64,000 nucleotides of DNA from Telmatactis stephensoni. Lineage: Eukaryota > Cnidaria > Anthozoa > Actiniaria > Isophelliidae. Both the position numbers and the translations under genes were made by a program. The notes under the pieces were generated by a model that saw only the letters and a program-made list of their open reading frames with translations, made no database searches and was not told where the DNA came from. The stretch spans positions 62,001-126,000 of the forward strand of contig JALIZF010001622.1 of NCBI GenBank assembly GCA_029948255.1, read 5' to 3'. Shown piece by piece: positions 1-11,057 of this stretch. Each line of letters begins with the position of its first letter. Positions within the stretch are counted from its first letter, which is position 1.

Positions 1-400
1 TTCCATTTTTCCGTGCGTCTGTACTCTAATCGATGCACAGATGACGTCAAAATGTGGTGAGAACAAAAAAGTACGCCACGAGACGTACTAATATACTAAT
101 ATCAATGCACAGAAGACGTCAAAATGTGGTGAGAACAACAGTCACGCCACTCGACTTCGTCTCGTGGCGTACTTTTTTGTTCTCACCACATTTTGACGTC
201 ATCTGTGCATCGATTAGAGTACAGACGCACGGAAAAATGGAATCTATCTGTTTTATATAATATTTATCGAAACATTCCAACCAATCAGAGCGCGCGTAAG
301 ATTCGATGACGCCATCTATGTGTGTGTACTCTAATCACACATGGTTGTTCGACCAATCAGAGCGCGCGTAATATGCCAATTATTATATAATTGTTAAATA
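1..400. mobile_element. Foldback element copy 1 (left edge may be cut by the window)
   Basis: Bases 1-85 and 158-242 are perfect reverse complements (85-bp arms), with a second, diverged copy of the arm sequence (GAAGACGTCAAAATGTGGTG) between them. 243-400 is a flank carrying two inverted-CCAAT-like AACCAATCAGAGCGCGCGT units. Both core and flank recur at 49710-50036, which marks this as a transposable unit. It lies in the SLC6 intron upstream of the first visible exon. The arms contain the CRE palindrome TGACGTCA. Confidence 0.8.
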
Positions 401-530
401 AAATACTTGAGATATAACGCGCGCGCTGATTGGCTGGCTACCATGTTTATATCAGAGGACATGCAGAGACATGGCTCGCTCAAATAACGTGGAAAATATT
501 TTATAAAAGCAATATAAAACGATCGCTTAT

Positions 531-680
531 GTCTCTGTACTGTGATATAAACACTTTGGAAGATGTAGAGCACTCGAAAAGCAAGAGAAACACTCGGCTA
601 CGCCTTGGTGTTCCTACGCTTGCTTTTCTCTTGCTCTGCATCTTCCATCGTGTTTATATCATATCACAGAACAGAGACAT
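531..680. mobile_element. Long hairpin (MITE-like) just upstream of an SLC6 exon
   Basis: GTCTCTGTACTGTGATATAA at 531-550 pairs with the segment ending at 679, and the arms (about 531-594 and 608-679) match over most of their length with small bulges. GC-rich CGCGCGCG tracts flank it. Its right edge is about 30 bases from the acceptor of the exon at 712. Confidence 0.65.
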
Positions 681-711
681 GCGCGCGCGTTTTATATTCC
701 TTAATTAAAAG

Positions 712-2957
712 ACATCCTCTTGAAGGCATTGGATACGCCAGCACCGTGATCAACTTTTACCTGAACACCTACTATGCCGTGATATTGGCCTGGTCGTTTA
801 TGTACCTGTTCTACTCGTTCACGAGTACTCTGCCATGGTCCCACTGTAACAGTGACTGGAATACAGCTGCCTGTTATGTCGGAAAAAAGTTGATTCCTTA
901 CAACGTTACATTTAATGGGACACAAAACGTTACTACAAAGTATTATGAAGCTAACGATACTACTACATCTATCAATGAGTTTTGGCAGTAAGTATTGCGT
1001 TAGCATTATATACGCTCAGTTTATATACGTAATAGGCCCTGGATAAACGAGGAAGTGGCGTGTTCCCGTAAAATGTCTCCTGACGCGCGCATGGATTTGT
1101 GATGGCGAAACAAAAACAAAATTTCAGAAATTTGCAGATTTTTCTTGCATTTTTGGCTTAAGTAGCCTTGTCTGGCTGAAAGGGCCAGCAGAAATTGCGA
1201 GCGCTTTTGAACATCAGTCTTCTTTATAGTGGCTAAATATACCGGGAAACATTGCTCTCGTGTGTCCAAATTATAAATGTTTCTGAAATGGTTCAGAAGC
1301 ATTTTTGTGTCTCGGAAACAAAGTTTGTCGCGAGAAACGACAAATGTTTCTCGTGTAGCTAAAGCGGGAAACATTTGCGAAGCATGCATATGTGCGCATG
1401 TGATGTTTCCAGAACCATGTTTCCTCGTTTAGCCATGCAGGGCTTAAAAAGTTAGAGAACTTACGCTTTACGTACACGGGAAACGACAAAGAAGATCACG
1501 TGACCTGCTTTTTTTTTTGCGACGCGCGTTTGGTACTTGAACATGGACGCAAGTTTTCACAATCACATCATACGCAAAGTGACTCACCTTCGCGTTGAAA
1601 CGGCAGCGTCAGACGGGAAGAAGTATAGGTCACGTGATCCTCTCTGTCGTCTGCCGTTTCTCGTGTACGTGAAGCCTACGTTACCTGACGAAACGAAAAC
1701 TTCAGTAAACAAAGAAGAAGTTTAGTGGCTTTTCCTGTGAATATAAAAGGGGCAAAAAGCGAATAACGATCGCAATTCCATTGTTTGTGTTTTAGGAGGA
1801 AAGTGTTGACCCTATCCAGTGGACTCGACCAAGTTGGCAACATTAACTGGCAGTTGGCTCTGTGTTTGGTTCTTACTTGGATTGTCATCTATGTTTGTGT
1901 GTGTAAAGGAGTGAAGTCATCTGGAAAGGTAACTCGTATGGCGCGTTTTTCTTGTCAAAATTCAAATTCAGTATTCGTCTTTCAAGTTCGACACTCGTTT
2001 TTCAAGTTCGATATAGTCGTCTTTCAAGTTCGACATTCATTTTTTGAAGTTGGACATTCGTTTTTCAAGTTGGACATTCGTTTTTCAAGTTGGACATTCA
2101 TTTTTTTCAAGTTGCGCAACCGTGGGATGGGGGCACTTACTCACTCACTCACTCACTTGAGTATCATTGTAAACTTTTGAGCCCTAACAATCAATGTATA
2201 GTGCAACCTATATGGTACATTCTACTGACCATTCTACTGGTTCGTTTATTTGATAGGCTGTGTATTTCACTGCAACATTCCCCTACATTCTACTGACCAT
2301 TCTATTAGTTCGTGCTGTCACACTTCCTGGAGCAATGACTGGCATCAAATATTATCTTTTACCGGATTGGTCAAAGCTTAAAAATGGCAAGGTATATACG
2401 AAAAAGCATTACTTAGATCGGATTGGAGTTTTTTTACCAATTTTTATAGAGGCATCTCTATTTGCTAGGTCTGGCTTGAAGCAGCAACACAAGTATTTTT
2501 CTCGTATTCTATTGGTCAGGGAGTTCTCATCGCACTTGGCAGTTATAACAAGTTTAAACACAATTGCTACAGGTCTGTTCTTCATTGCTAAAAAATCCTA
2601 TCAGCATCCAATTTTTTCTTTCTTTCTTTCTAACATGTAAAGTGCTGGGCAACCACAAGAGACCATAAAAGAGTAACTTCGCCATCGCGCGCGCAAGGCT
2701 CTCAAACAATAGAATTTGATTTGTGACGTGCGCGCGGACGGAACCGTTGGCTTTCGGTTTTAGAATTCTATTGTTTAAGAGCTTTGCGCGCGCGATGACG
2801 AAGTTACTAAAAATAGCCTTAGCCGCCACGAACACCGCACAGACATCAATACTGAGTTTCGCTCTCTTAGCATTATGGTCTCTTGGCAACCAGTAATGAT
2901 GTTTCTACCCTCGTTGAATAAAGTCTCATCATCATCATCATCATTATCATCATCATT

Positions 2958-3001
<44 letters not shown>

Positions 3002-6000
3002 TTGTCTCTTCCATTTTCGTGTATCACAACATTTGAATACCTTAATGACTGATCTTATTTTCAGAGACAGTATAATCTTCTCAATTGCCAACAGTGGTAC
3101 GAGCTTTTATTCTGGTTTTATTATTTTCGCTATACTTGGTTTTCTGGCTGAAAAACAAGGTGCTGATATTGGTGAAGTTGCTGTGTCTGGTAAGACAAAA
3201 CCAGTACGATAGAAACGAATGTAAAAGTAGTACCGTCGAACCCCACTTGCGACCACCTCTCTTATGCGACCACCTCTCTTATGCGACCACCTCCCGTAAG
3301 CGACAACCTTCTGTAAGTGACCGCCTCCCGTAAGTGACCACCTCCCGTAAGCGACCACCTCCCGTAAGTGACCACCTCCCGTAAGCGACCACCTCCCGTA
3401 AGTGACCACCTCCCGTAAGTGACCACCTCCCGTAAGTGACCACCTCCCGTAAGTGACCACCTCCCGTAAGTGACCACCTCCCGTAAGTGACCACCTCCCG
3501 TAAGGGACCACCTCCCGTAAACGACCACCTACCGTAAGCGACCACCTCCCGTAAGTGACCACCTCCCGTAAGTGACCACCTCCCGTAAGTGACCACCTAC
3601 CGTAAGTGACCACCTCCCGTAAGTGACCACCTCCCGTAAGTGATCCCCTCCACGATGCGACTTTTCAAAAAATACCAAAAATTTCCCGTACAAATTACTA
3701 ATCTTACTAAAATTACTAATCTCTCATAAGCGACCGCGACCACTTTTTAGAGCTGATGGTTTATCATTTTCTTTTGTTTTTGACCTCCCGTAAGCGACCA
3801 TTGGACACATAATCCCTTCTCTCGTCGGGTGAAAATTTGATTATAACTTTTTTTAACTGGTACCAAAAACTAACATTACAAATTATAGAAGAAGAAAAAT
3901 ACAAAAGGTACAGGTCCTAACGAATAACTAAAAAGCTAAAAATAAGTTATGTGCAAGGTTATATATATAATCCTGTGCTTATCTGAGGAATATCACTTAT
4001 CACGCATAGTAAAACGTGCATGGCTCTTACCTTGAGAATTCATGAAAGTTAATACTATATTTAGCGATGGTGACCAGTTTAGTCAAGGACTACCAATCTA
4101 CCACTGGGCAATCATCAGTTAATTTATGCATATAGCGCATGACTCAAAATTTAGACCCCCTATGGTGTTTACTCGATCGTGGACGAATACCTCCCTAAAG
4201 CGACCACCTTAATTTGACATTTTGGGTGGTCGTTTACGGCAGGTTTGAATGTATTCTTTCTAGGTCCTGGTCTAGCGTTTATAGCGTACCCTGCTGCCGT
4301 TGCTGAGATGCCTCTTTCGACACTGTGGGCGATCCTGTTTTTCATCGCACTTATCCTGTTGGGATTAGACAGTCAGGTAAACTGTTTATTTAAGTGCCCA
4401 AGTCTTCTAGCGCTTGCGCACTAATTGGGGGACACTGTACTCTCACGCACACTACCTCTACATTAAGTATTTTGCAAATAATCACTCGACTCACATGTTG
4501 ATTTTTGCTGAGGGAGGAAAAACCGGAGAACCCGGAAAAAAACCCTCGTGGCATGGTAGAAAACAGCACATCAAACAAACTCAATTCACATATAATCCAG
4601 GCGCTCGAGCTGGGACTCGAACCCGGACCATAGCGGTGAAAGGCCAGCGCTCTAACCGCTCGGCCAACCATGCCACCCAGGATCATGATCATATGATCAG
4701 CATATACACAATAACTTGGACCTAGCTGTTCTGTCTTGATGAAATCGAGGACAAGGGGCAGGACGGGGATATCAAGGGTAATGTCTAGGGGACAAGGGGA
4801 GAGGAGAGACAACTAGTTCTATAAGGTCCGTCATTATAGATATGATAACATAACATATGATCAGCATATACTTGGACCTGTTCTGTCTTGATGAGATCGA
4901 GGACAAGGGACAGGACGGGGATATCAAGGGGATGTCTAGGGGACAAGGGGAGAAGAGAGACAACTAGTTCTATAAGGTCCGTCATTATAGATATGATAAC
5001 ATAACATATGATCAGCATATACTTGGACCTGTTCTGTCTTGATGAGATCGAAGACAAGGGACAGGACGGGGATACCAAGGGGATGTCTAGGGGACAAGGG
5101 GAGAGGAGAGAGAACTAGTTCTATAATGTCAGTCATGTCTAGAGGATAAGGGACAGGACAGGGATATCTAAGGGATGTCCAGGGGACAAGGGGGCAGGAC
5201 AGGGATATCTAAGGGATGTCCAGGGGACAAGGGGGCAGGACAGGGATATCTAAGGGATGTCCAGGAGACAAGGGGGCAGGACAGGGATATCTAGGGGACG
5301 GGGACAAGGGGATTGTCGTAAGGAGACAGGGACAGTTGGAGCAAGTCGTGGACATATGTAAGTGTTATCCCTAAACTTCACGTTTACTCCTTTTTCTTTC
5401 CAATTCACTAATCCACAAAAGGAGCGATCACGTATGAGCGCTAGTCCTAAAGAGTTATTAACCGCGAGGTCTGTATGGGAAAATATCAGACCGAGGTCTT
5501 GACAGTACGGACCGAGCGCAGCGAGGTCTGTACAAAAAGACCGAGGTCTGATATTTTCCCATACAGACCGAGCAAACGAGGTTAATAACTTATTTATTAT
5601 ATGGCTTTGAGAAGTCCCGATAAAACAATTGCCAAACGCAAACTTTTCTTTTCATCCGGGACAGCGGTCCTGATATGGCAAAATACAGACCATGCGTTAG
5701 CCAATCAGAATTCAGGAAATTATCTAGCCATATAATAAAGCTCGGTATCGAACTGGTGGTATGGTATGGACCATATAGTCTTATATATCTATCCTAACAG
5801 TTCGTAGGTATGGAAGGCTGGATTACAGGTCTTGCTGATTTTTTTCCTCAATACATTCGACGTGGCTATCGAAAGGAAATATTTACAGCTGTGATGTGTG
5901 TGTTTTGGTTTCTACTTGGTTTGATCATGGTCACTGAGGTATTTAGTTGAAGTAGAATTCATTTCTATAGCCAATACAGTGAAGTCCCGCCTTAAGGCTA

Positions 6001-7889
6001 TATATATATCCTGTTAATACGGCCCGGGGGGGGACTCCCTTATAAAAGGGGCGGGGGTCCTCGTCGGAAATTCTGAAAATGACCCCTATAAAAGGGACCT
6101 GTATTGTGAGATGATGGGCGTGGCAGTACTGAAATTTCACCCCTAAGAGGGACCAATCAATAACCTGTCATTTTGGTTCTCACTAATACGGCCATCCCAA
6201 CCCCGCTATTACGGCCCACTCATTCGGGCCCAGCAAATAGAGATCGCACTTAATATCTTAATAAATAAGATAAAAAATAAATAAGATAAAAAATACCCCG
6301 CTATTACGACCAGTTATAGGTGACCGTATTAACCGGATCACACTGTACGTTATCGTTGTGTTGATTCCTATATGATTAAAATCATGTCTTGGAAGCGGCC
6401 GTTCCAAATAGTCTATGATATCGTGCACTTATATAACAGATAACTTTAAGATGATCTAGGGAAGTATGGGGCGAGGGCAATATCTGTATAATGCCCTTGA
6501 ATTCATAATGACTAGGGAAATACGCGATATAAAGCCCTACAAATAACAAAGAAAATCGACTCAATCATATAATTATTCAATGTCTTTACAGGGTGGCATA
6601 TATATTTTCCTGCTGCTCGACTATTATTCAGTCAGTGGAAGTGCAATCCTTTGGGTGTCTTTGTTCGAGAGTATTTGCATTGGATGGTTATACGGTAAGC
6701 TATTACTAGTAAAAAAGGTAAAGCAACCTTATTTAACGTCGGAAGCTCGTAACAGTTGTATACTGATAAATTAACTTGAGGTCGACGGTGCACTCATTTT
6801 ACCCCCCTCTCTCCATCAGTGCTCTCCATCTGTGCTAGTACGTGGGCAGGTTGATTGATATCCATCCATCCGTCCATCCGTCCATCCATCCATCCATCCA
6901 TCCATCCATCCATCCATCCATCTATCCATCCTAATATATCAATTTCTTTCTGATGTTAAGGTCCTGAAAAGTTCTATAAGAACATGAAAGAAATGCTTGG
7001 ATTTCGTATCAATCCTTGGTTAAAGTGGTGTTGGGCGGTCATGACCCCCCTGTTTTGTTTGGTAAGTCTTTTGAAATACGTCCTGATGCCATTTAGAAAC
7101 AGTGACAGGAGCGGGTCCAGGATTATCTAGCTGGGGAACTGCGTTATAGACTCAGAAACCAAACGATCCACAGGGTATTTTGGAAAACTACCGTGAAGAC
7201 AAGGACTCAAAGTCGTCTCAGGAGGGGGTGCGCACCAGCTGCACCCCTCCCCTAAATACGGGGCCCCTGTGTAATGACATACGATATTTATGGAGTGCCT
7301 CCAAATCCCCCCCCCCCCCCCCCCCCTTTGTGTGCGGACAGACAAAATACTATAGAAGGCCAAAACATATTTGAATTTCCCTGAAAGAAAAAGAAACATT
7401 AATGGACAAATTCATCGAATTTAACCAAAAGGCGGTGTTACACGAGACGATTTTTAACGACGATTTTCAGCGCAACGGCGTTGCGTTAAAAATCTTTCTC
7501 GTGTAACATGACACTTGGAACGATTTTTCATGCAATTTTCGCTTCGGCAACGCATTTGCGAGTATTTGAATCCAAGTCAGAAACTCGCAACGCAAAATAT
7601 AGCAAGTTGTTGCAACGTTGCGCGGAAAATCGTCGTTAAAAATCGTCTCGTGTAACACCGCCTAAAGTCGTATTCATTTCATTTCTATATAGCTATTATT
7701 ATACGTTTTTAATTTCAGGCCATTTTTTTCTCCACCCTCGTTACGTACAAACCACTGGTTTACAACAAGACATATCACTTTCCGGTATGGGGTGAGGTTA
7801 TCGGGTGGTGTATGGCCATGACCTCTATCATATGTATACCTGGCTATGCTATTATCCAGATCATCAAAGCTAAAGGGGGAATCATCGAA
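712..7889 (+). CDS. SLC6-family Na+/Cl- dependent neurotransmitter transporter, 5'- and 3'-incomplete
   Basis: Ten exons, all with AG/GT borders and matching phases: 712-987, 1796-1928, 2257-2391, 2469-2572, 3065-3189, 4264-4376, 5801-5938, 6592-6694, 6961-7061, 7719-7889 (about 466 residues). They read in order through TM3 (EGIGYAS), the glycosylated second outer loop with NVT/NGT/NVT/NDT sequons and the cysteine pair, then TM4 to TM12. Family hallmarks: [67 protein letters not shown] and GLDSQF. Gln and Ser of the TM6 TQVFFSY segment and Asn/Ser of TM7 (ANSGTS) match known Na+/Cl- site positions. Family knowledge: plasma-membrane symporters driving uptake of GABA, taurine, betaine or creatine; the sequence best fits that subgroup but the substrate cannot be fixed because TM1 lies outside the window. 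The 3' terminal exon (a short cytoplasmic tail) was not found. Several introns are dominated by transposons. Confidence 0.93.
1500..1700. repeat. Dispersed CACGTGA-containing repeat, first copy
   Basis: The block with TCACGTGACCTGCTTTTTT, CCTTCGCGTTGAAACGGCAG and GTCACGTGATCCTCT recurs, rearranged, at 9830-10290. The two arms of the block are loosely inverted around the centre, as in an old foldback element. It lies in an SLC6 intron. Confidence 0.5.
1973..2118. repeat. Minisatellite, about 20-23 bp unit
   Basis: About six imperfect copies of a unit close to TTTTTCAAGTTGGACATTCG in the intron after the exon ending at 1928. No coding signal. Confidence 0.8.
2656..2885. mobile_element. MITE with CAAGAGACC termini, copy A
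   Basis: The ends CAAGAGACC and GGTCTCTTG are inverted repeats and are flanked on both sides by GCAACCA (2649-2655 and 2886-2892), a perfect 7-bp target-site duplication. The right half (ATCAATACTGAGTTTCGCTC) is shared with 16180-16357, 38450-38606 and 43335-43625. The left arm is partly deleted. It lies in the SLC6 intron 2573-3064. Confidence 0.8.
2886..3000. repeat. Retroposon-like tail: GAATAAAGTC plus (TCA)n and (TTTC)n
   Basis: GTTGAATAAAGTC is followed by (TCA)n and then a long (TTTC)n tract. Such a simple-repeat tail after a poly(A)-like signal suggests the 3' end of a retroposed sequence. Confidence 0.45.
3231..4252. mobile_element. DNA-transposon-like element with internal 17-bp satellite
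   Basis: The left end TACCGTCGAACC...GCGACCACC and the inverted right end (reverse complement TACATTCAAACC...ACGACCACC) are imperfect terminal inverted repeats bounded by TA. The inside holds a 17-bp tandem array (3248-3658) and further single units near 3723, 3785 and 4195. The right end is only 11 bases from the acceptor of the exon at 4264, so the intron is almost entirely this element. Confidence 0.65.
3248..3658. repeat. 17-bp tandem satellite (CCCGTAAGTGACCACCT)
   Basis: About 24 head-to-tail copies of a 17-bp unit, mostly identical apart from AAGT/AAGC variation. Since 17 is not a multiple of 3, the minus strand is open in all three frames with the same 17-residue period; this is an artefact, not a gene. 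Confidence 0.95.
4396..4678 (-). mobile_element. tRNA-derived SINE, copy 1
   Basis: Read on the minus strand, the head TGGCATGGTTGGCCGAGCGG holds a Pol III A box, and GGGTTCGAGTCCC (complement of 4612-4624) is a B box, as in a Leu/Ser-type tRNA. A body with the CCGGAGAACCCGG-like motif follows, and the tail ends near GCGCAAGCGCTAG. A second copy in the same orientation is at 48282-48550. Confidence 0.8.
4690..5345. repeat. Compound minisatellite, about 150-bp then 45-bp units
   Basis: Three copies of a 150-bp unit (each with ATGATCAGCATATAC and GTTCTGTCTTGATGA; starts near 4688, 4857 and 5007) pass into four to five copies of a 45-bp subunit (CAGGACAGGGATATCTAAGG). The minus strand is open by chance. 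It lies in the SLC6 intron 4377-5800. Confidence 0.9.
5449..5742. mobile_element. Foldback element with ACCGCGAGGTCTGTATGGG arms
   Basis: 5459-5500 (GAGGTCTGTATGGGAAAATA) is repeated in inverted orientation at 5540-5583, around a centre rich in GACCGAGG units. A right part ends in AGCCATATAATAAAGC. It is a palindromic MITE-type unit in the SLC6 intron. Confidence 0.6.
5975..6347. mobile_element. MITE with TACAGTG termini, nested G-run repeat inside
   Basis: The ends TACAGTGAAGTCCCGCCTTAA and (reverse complement) TACAGTGTGATCCGGTTAA are imperfect inverted repeats starting at TA. Inside, near 6026-6080, is part of a different dispersed repeat (GGGGGGGACTCC...CTCGTCGGAAATT) also seen at 11230-11320. 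The whole lies in the intron 5939-6591. Confidence 0.6.
6861..6931. repeat. (CATC)n microsatellite
   Basis: About 17 copies of a 4-bp unit with a few substitutions, 30 bases before the exon at 6961. Confidence 0.95.
7430..7663. mobile_element. MITE with AGGCGGTGTTACACGAGACG termini
   Basis: About 45 bp at each end are near-perfect inverted repeats (AGGCGGTGTTACACGAGACG). A related, diverged unit is at 52945-53190 (TGTTACACGGATCGATTCG). It lies in the intron 7062-7718. Confidence 0.75.
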
Positions 7890-8894
7890 GTAAGTCAACT
7901 GCTGGATTTCAATTTTTGCTTTCTACAAATGCTACTTTTTACCGCGGAAATGCTTATCATCTTGGCATATGAGGCAGATATTTCTTACCCTGGGTGCTGG
8001 TGCCAGGCTTTGGCCGGTGCAATATGCGTAAGCGTTCCCCTCCCCCTCTCCTCCCCTCCACCCCCCAATTTCAAACTGTCCCCTGGGGTCGCTGTGTCGA
8101 TAATAGATATCTGGTTCCAAAATGATATTATCACACTGATTTTGTACGATGTTCGATCATTTACGAGAGACTTTCATGCACCGATCGATGGGGGACAGTT
8201 TGTCAAAGCGTGTGTGTAAACGCATGTGCAGTAATGTTTATGCATGCGTAATTAAAACCATGGGGGGGCACATTAAAATGGGGAGACATTCACGCATAAG
8301 ATACCGGTAATAATTTTGCGAACATGCTTCTCTTTCCGAATAATTATTGTTTTCATATGTGAGTGTAAAATGAAACGTGCCGTGCTGTGACCGTGTCAGT
8401 ACAGTGATGTCATTCGAGATTGGAGCAGGATTCATGCGGTGGCTGTGAAAAAGGCATGGTATCTAGCCTGCCGGTTGCTGGCGGTCTGCGGTTTTGGGGG
8501 CGGAGGGAAAAAAAGTGAAGAGATCTCGCCGGCTACACGGTACCGTGAATCAAGATGGTACGACGGGAACGTCGATGACGGTCACGACGACGTGGCTCTA
8601 TGCTTTCTTACATTCGTTAGTAGTTGAATTTGCACTAGTTATCCCATACAATTGCAACATACGATGAATAGTACATAGCATATACATAGTTTATTGTGAA
8701 AGAAAAAATGCTGGACTTTCTTTTGTCGATACAGCGTGAAACTTTCGAGATAAATTTGCCGTTGTAAATTGGCCGGGGACGGTTGAAATCTACGTTATTT
8801 ATACTAAACATTCCACGTGTCAGCTTTATTCTTTCATTTTGATTAATCTCATTGTTTGCTACTGTCGTCGACGACGTTGCCGTCGTACAATCTT

Positions 8895-8928
8895 AGGGCC
8901 TGATTATATGATCATATAATCAGGCCCT
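8895..8928. repeat. 34-bp perfect palindrome
   Basis: AGGGCCTGATTATATGA at 8895-8911 is followed by its exact reverse complement with no spacer. Probably a minimal foldback element. Confidence 0.85.
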
Positions 8929-8978
8929 TAAAGTCTTTAAACTCCCTAATACCGTCAGTACCGTCAGTACGTACAGTG

Positions 8979-9150
8979 ATGTCTATAAAAACATTCGAGA
9001 TTAGAGCAGGTTTCGTATGACTGTGAAAACAGCACAATCACAGCGCAGTTATGGCAGGAATTTCAAATGTTTTTATAGACATCACGACACTGACACGTAC
9101 GTGCACGGTGTTTCACGCATGCTTAGTCATACGAAAAAACTGCTGTATTC
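8979..9150. mobile_element. TCGTATGA/ATAAAAACATT hairpin family, copy
   Basis: GATGTCTATAAAAACATTCG near 8981 pairs with AATGTTTTTATAGACATC near 9066, and CGTATGACTGTGAAAAC pairs loosely with the end near 9140. The same motif set (CGTATGAGTGTGAAA, GGCAGGAATTTC, TTTTTATAGACA) recurs at 14860-14990, 15300-15525, 16838-16919, 39632-39808, 54175-54505 and, degenerate, 62340-62470. Confidence 0.6.
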
Positions 9151-9475
9151 AGTATACACACCAAAAATCGAATATTAATTTTGATACACAATACAAAGAC
9201 TGATGACACTATCACTGCAAGCCCTCACTCTCTTTGCCGCGAGTTTATTCATGAAATCTATTCTGTGTCTTGTGATAATAAATTTCGCGCACAATAGAGG
9301 TGATAAATGATATCCCGGTAATTTAATTGTCATGAAATTTCCATTTTTGTAGCGTGTACGATATCTGACCACGCCCGTCCCACCTTCACGAACCGTCGCC
9401 TCCAAAGACACTGATGGCTGTGAGATGAAACTTGAAACCTCAAACTTAGTCGACAGCAAACTGTAGCTTGAGCTT

Positions 9476-9835
9476 GTGGGGGGAGGGGGGGATTTCTCAC
9501 ATTTTCTATACGGGGATGCTCCGTCGATCCGAAAGGGTGTACCTTTTAGAAGCCAGAGATATAGAAAAGGTTAGGGAATTTGCGAAAACTACCATTCCAG
9601 CCGAACGCTCGTGTACATATAGCGGCCTTAGAAATGGTTTTTCAAAATAAAGAATTGGCCGTTAATAGCAAAGGTATAAAGAAAGCTACAAGGCATATTA
9701 AAGAGGTACCTTAATTTTTTCATCAAAGGTGTATTAAAAGGGTACCTTTTTGCCGAAATTTGGTATATTAAAGGATAAGGGGTCGAGAGTGTGGGCATCC
9801 CCGTACAAAATGCCTGGGAGTGTCCCCCTCCCGAG
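9476..9835. mobile_element. G-run MITE (CGGGGATGC inverted ends)
   Basis: The left end GGGAGGGGGGATTTC...ATACGGGGATGC is inverted at the right end (GCATCCCCGTAC...CCCCCTCCC). Inner motifs ACCTTTTAG and GTATATTAAAGG occur again at 11195-11320 and 6026-6080. Confidence 0.6.
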
Positions 9836-10290
9836 CAGTTAAGCTTCACGCGTTCACGGGAAACAGCAGACGGCAAAGAGGACCTGCCGTCATGCGTTTA
9901 GTAGCATATGTTAAACGTGAGCGTGACCTTTCGCGTTTAAGGCAAATGCGAATGAGACCTTTAGCTCCACGTAAACGTGAAACCGCAGACCGAGGAGAGG
10001 ATCACGTGACCCGCTTTTTTCGCGCCTGACGACGCACGTTTCACGCTTAAACGTGAGCATGACTTTCCGCGTTTACGGCAAACGCAAAATGACTGACCTT
10101 TGAATTGGAATGTAAATGTCAGATGCGATAAAAGCAGGTCACGTGATCCTCTTCGCTGTCTGCCGTTTCCCGTTTACGTAAAACTAAAGGTCTCTAATAA
10201 CTCACTTTCGCGTTGAACGGCAAAGCCCAGATGCGAAAATATCTCTCGCCGTATGCCGTTTCCGGTGTACGTGAAGCTTAAACTGATATC
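9830..10290. repeat. CACGTGA/AAACGTGAGCG repeat block
   Basis: Alternating blocks of AAACGTGAGCGTGACCTTTCG and GGATCACGTGACCCGC are repeated and inverted several times. Homologous to 1500-1700. Confidence 0.5.
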
Positions 10291-10616
10291 TTATACGTGA
10301 GCGCAACGAACGAGTAAGATATTCTCCACTCGAAAACATACAAGTGTATCTCCATCGCGGCATGTAATCATCGGTGAAATACAATTTTGGTGGATTTTTA
10401 CTATACTGAAAGTGTAATTTCTAAGAATTCTTACCAATAGTGTTATCTTAACACGTGAAGATATTACTTTTTAGGAAAAGCGAAAAATAGATATTTCATC
10501 GATGGTTATATTATATATCAAAAATGAATATAGTGGCCATATCAGTAATCATCCATGTTTGACATATATATCATGTAGCAATTTTTACTATAAAAGTTAG
10601 AAATTAAGTTAGCTCT

Positions 10617-11057
10617 CCGTATAAACGGCACTTTTAGTTGTTGTTTTTTGCATTTACTGGAACCAACCGGCCAGAACGGCTAGTTCTTAAATGGTACATG
10701 TCAATTCCTAGCTCTGGCTGGAATCAATCCTATGAAACCAGTCCGTTCTGGCCGGTTGGTTCCACTATAAATGGAAAGCACTCTTAGTCTAATAAAGTCC
10801 ACTTTCAATATATGGGTTGAATTGAGTGATCACGCACAAAGCAATTCAAGACGAGGCTTTAGGGAAACAAAAGAATATATTAGGATTACCCATTGTTTCC
10901 CCGGAGCCTCGTCTTGAATTTGCTTTGTGTGATCACTCAGCCAGAATATCAAGTGGGCTATTAAGAGGCGCCTTCTCGAGGGGCAGCGCTCTGAGCTGTT
11001 CCTCGATAAAGCTCGAAAAGGCACGTCTTAGACTAAAAGTGTCGTTTATACAAAGGT
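10617..11057. mobile_element. Nested foldback element
   Basis: Three inverted pairs lie inside one another or side by side: CCGTATAAACGGCACTTTTAG (10618) with CTAAAAGTGTCGTTTATACA (11033); GGAACCAACCGGCCAGAACGG (10660) with CCGTTCTGGCCGGTTGGTTCC (10742); and TGATCACGCACAAAGC-AATTCAAGACGAGGCT (10827) with its complement (10903). Confidence 0.75.

Noticed and set aside
3107..3613. Long minus-strand frames of up to 168 residues with a [17 protein letters not shown] repeat
   Set aside because: They are the translation of the 17-bp tandem array; the same peptide appears in all three frames because 17 is not a multiple of 3, so there is no coding selection.
4612..4674. Possible tRNA gene on the minus strand
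   Set aside because: A and B boxes are good, but the arms do not fold as a full tRNA and the sequence continues into a SINE body repeated at 48282-48550.
4390..5136. Minus-strand frames with DLIKTEQ and CPLDI repeats
   Set aside because: Translation of the 150-bp minisatellite and of the SINE body; no splice or start context.
6861..6931. Possible CRISPR-like array
   Set aside because: Plain 4-bp microsatellite in a eukaryotic intron; no spacers. None of the tandem arrays in the window has unique spacers.
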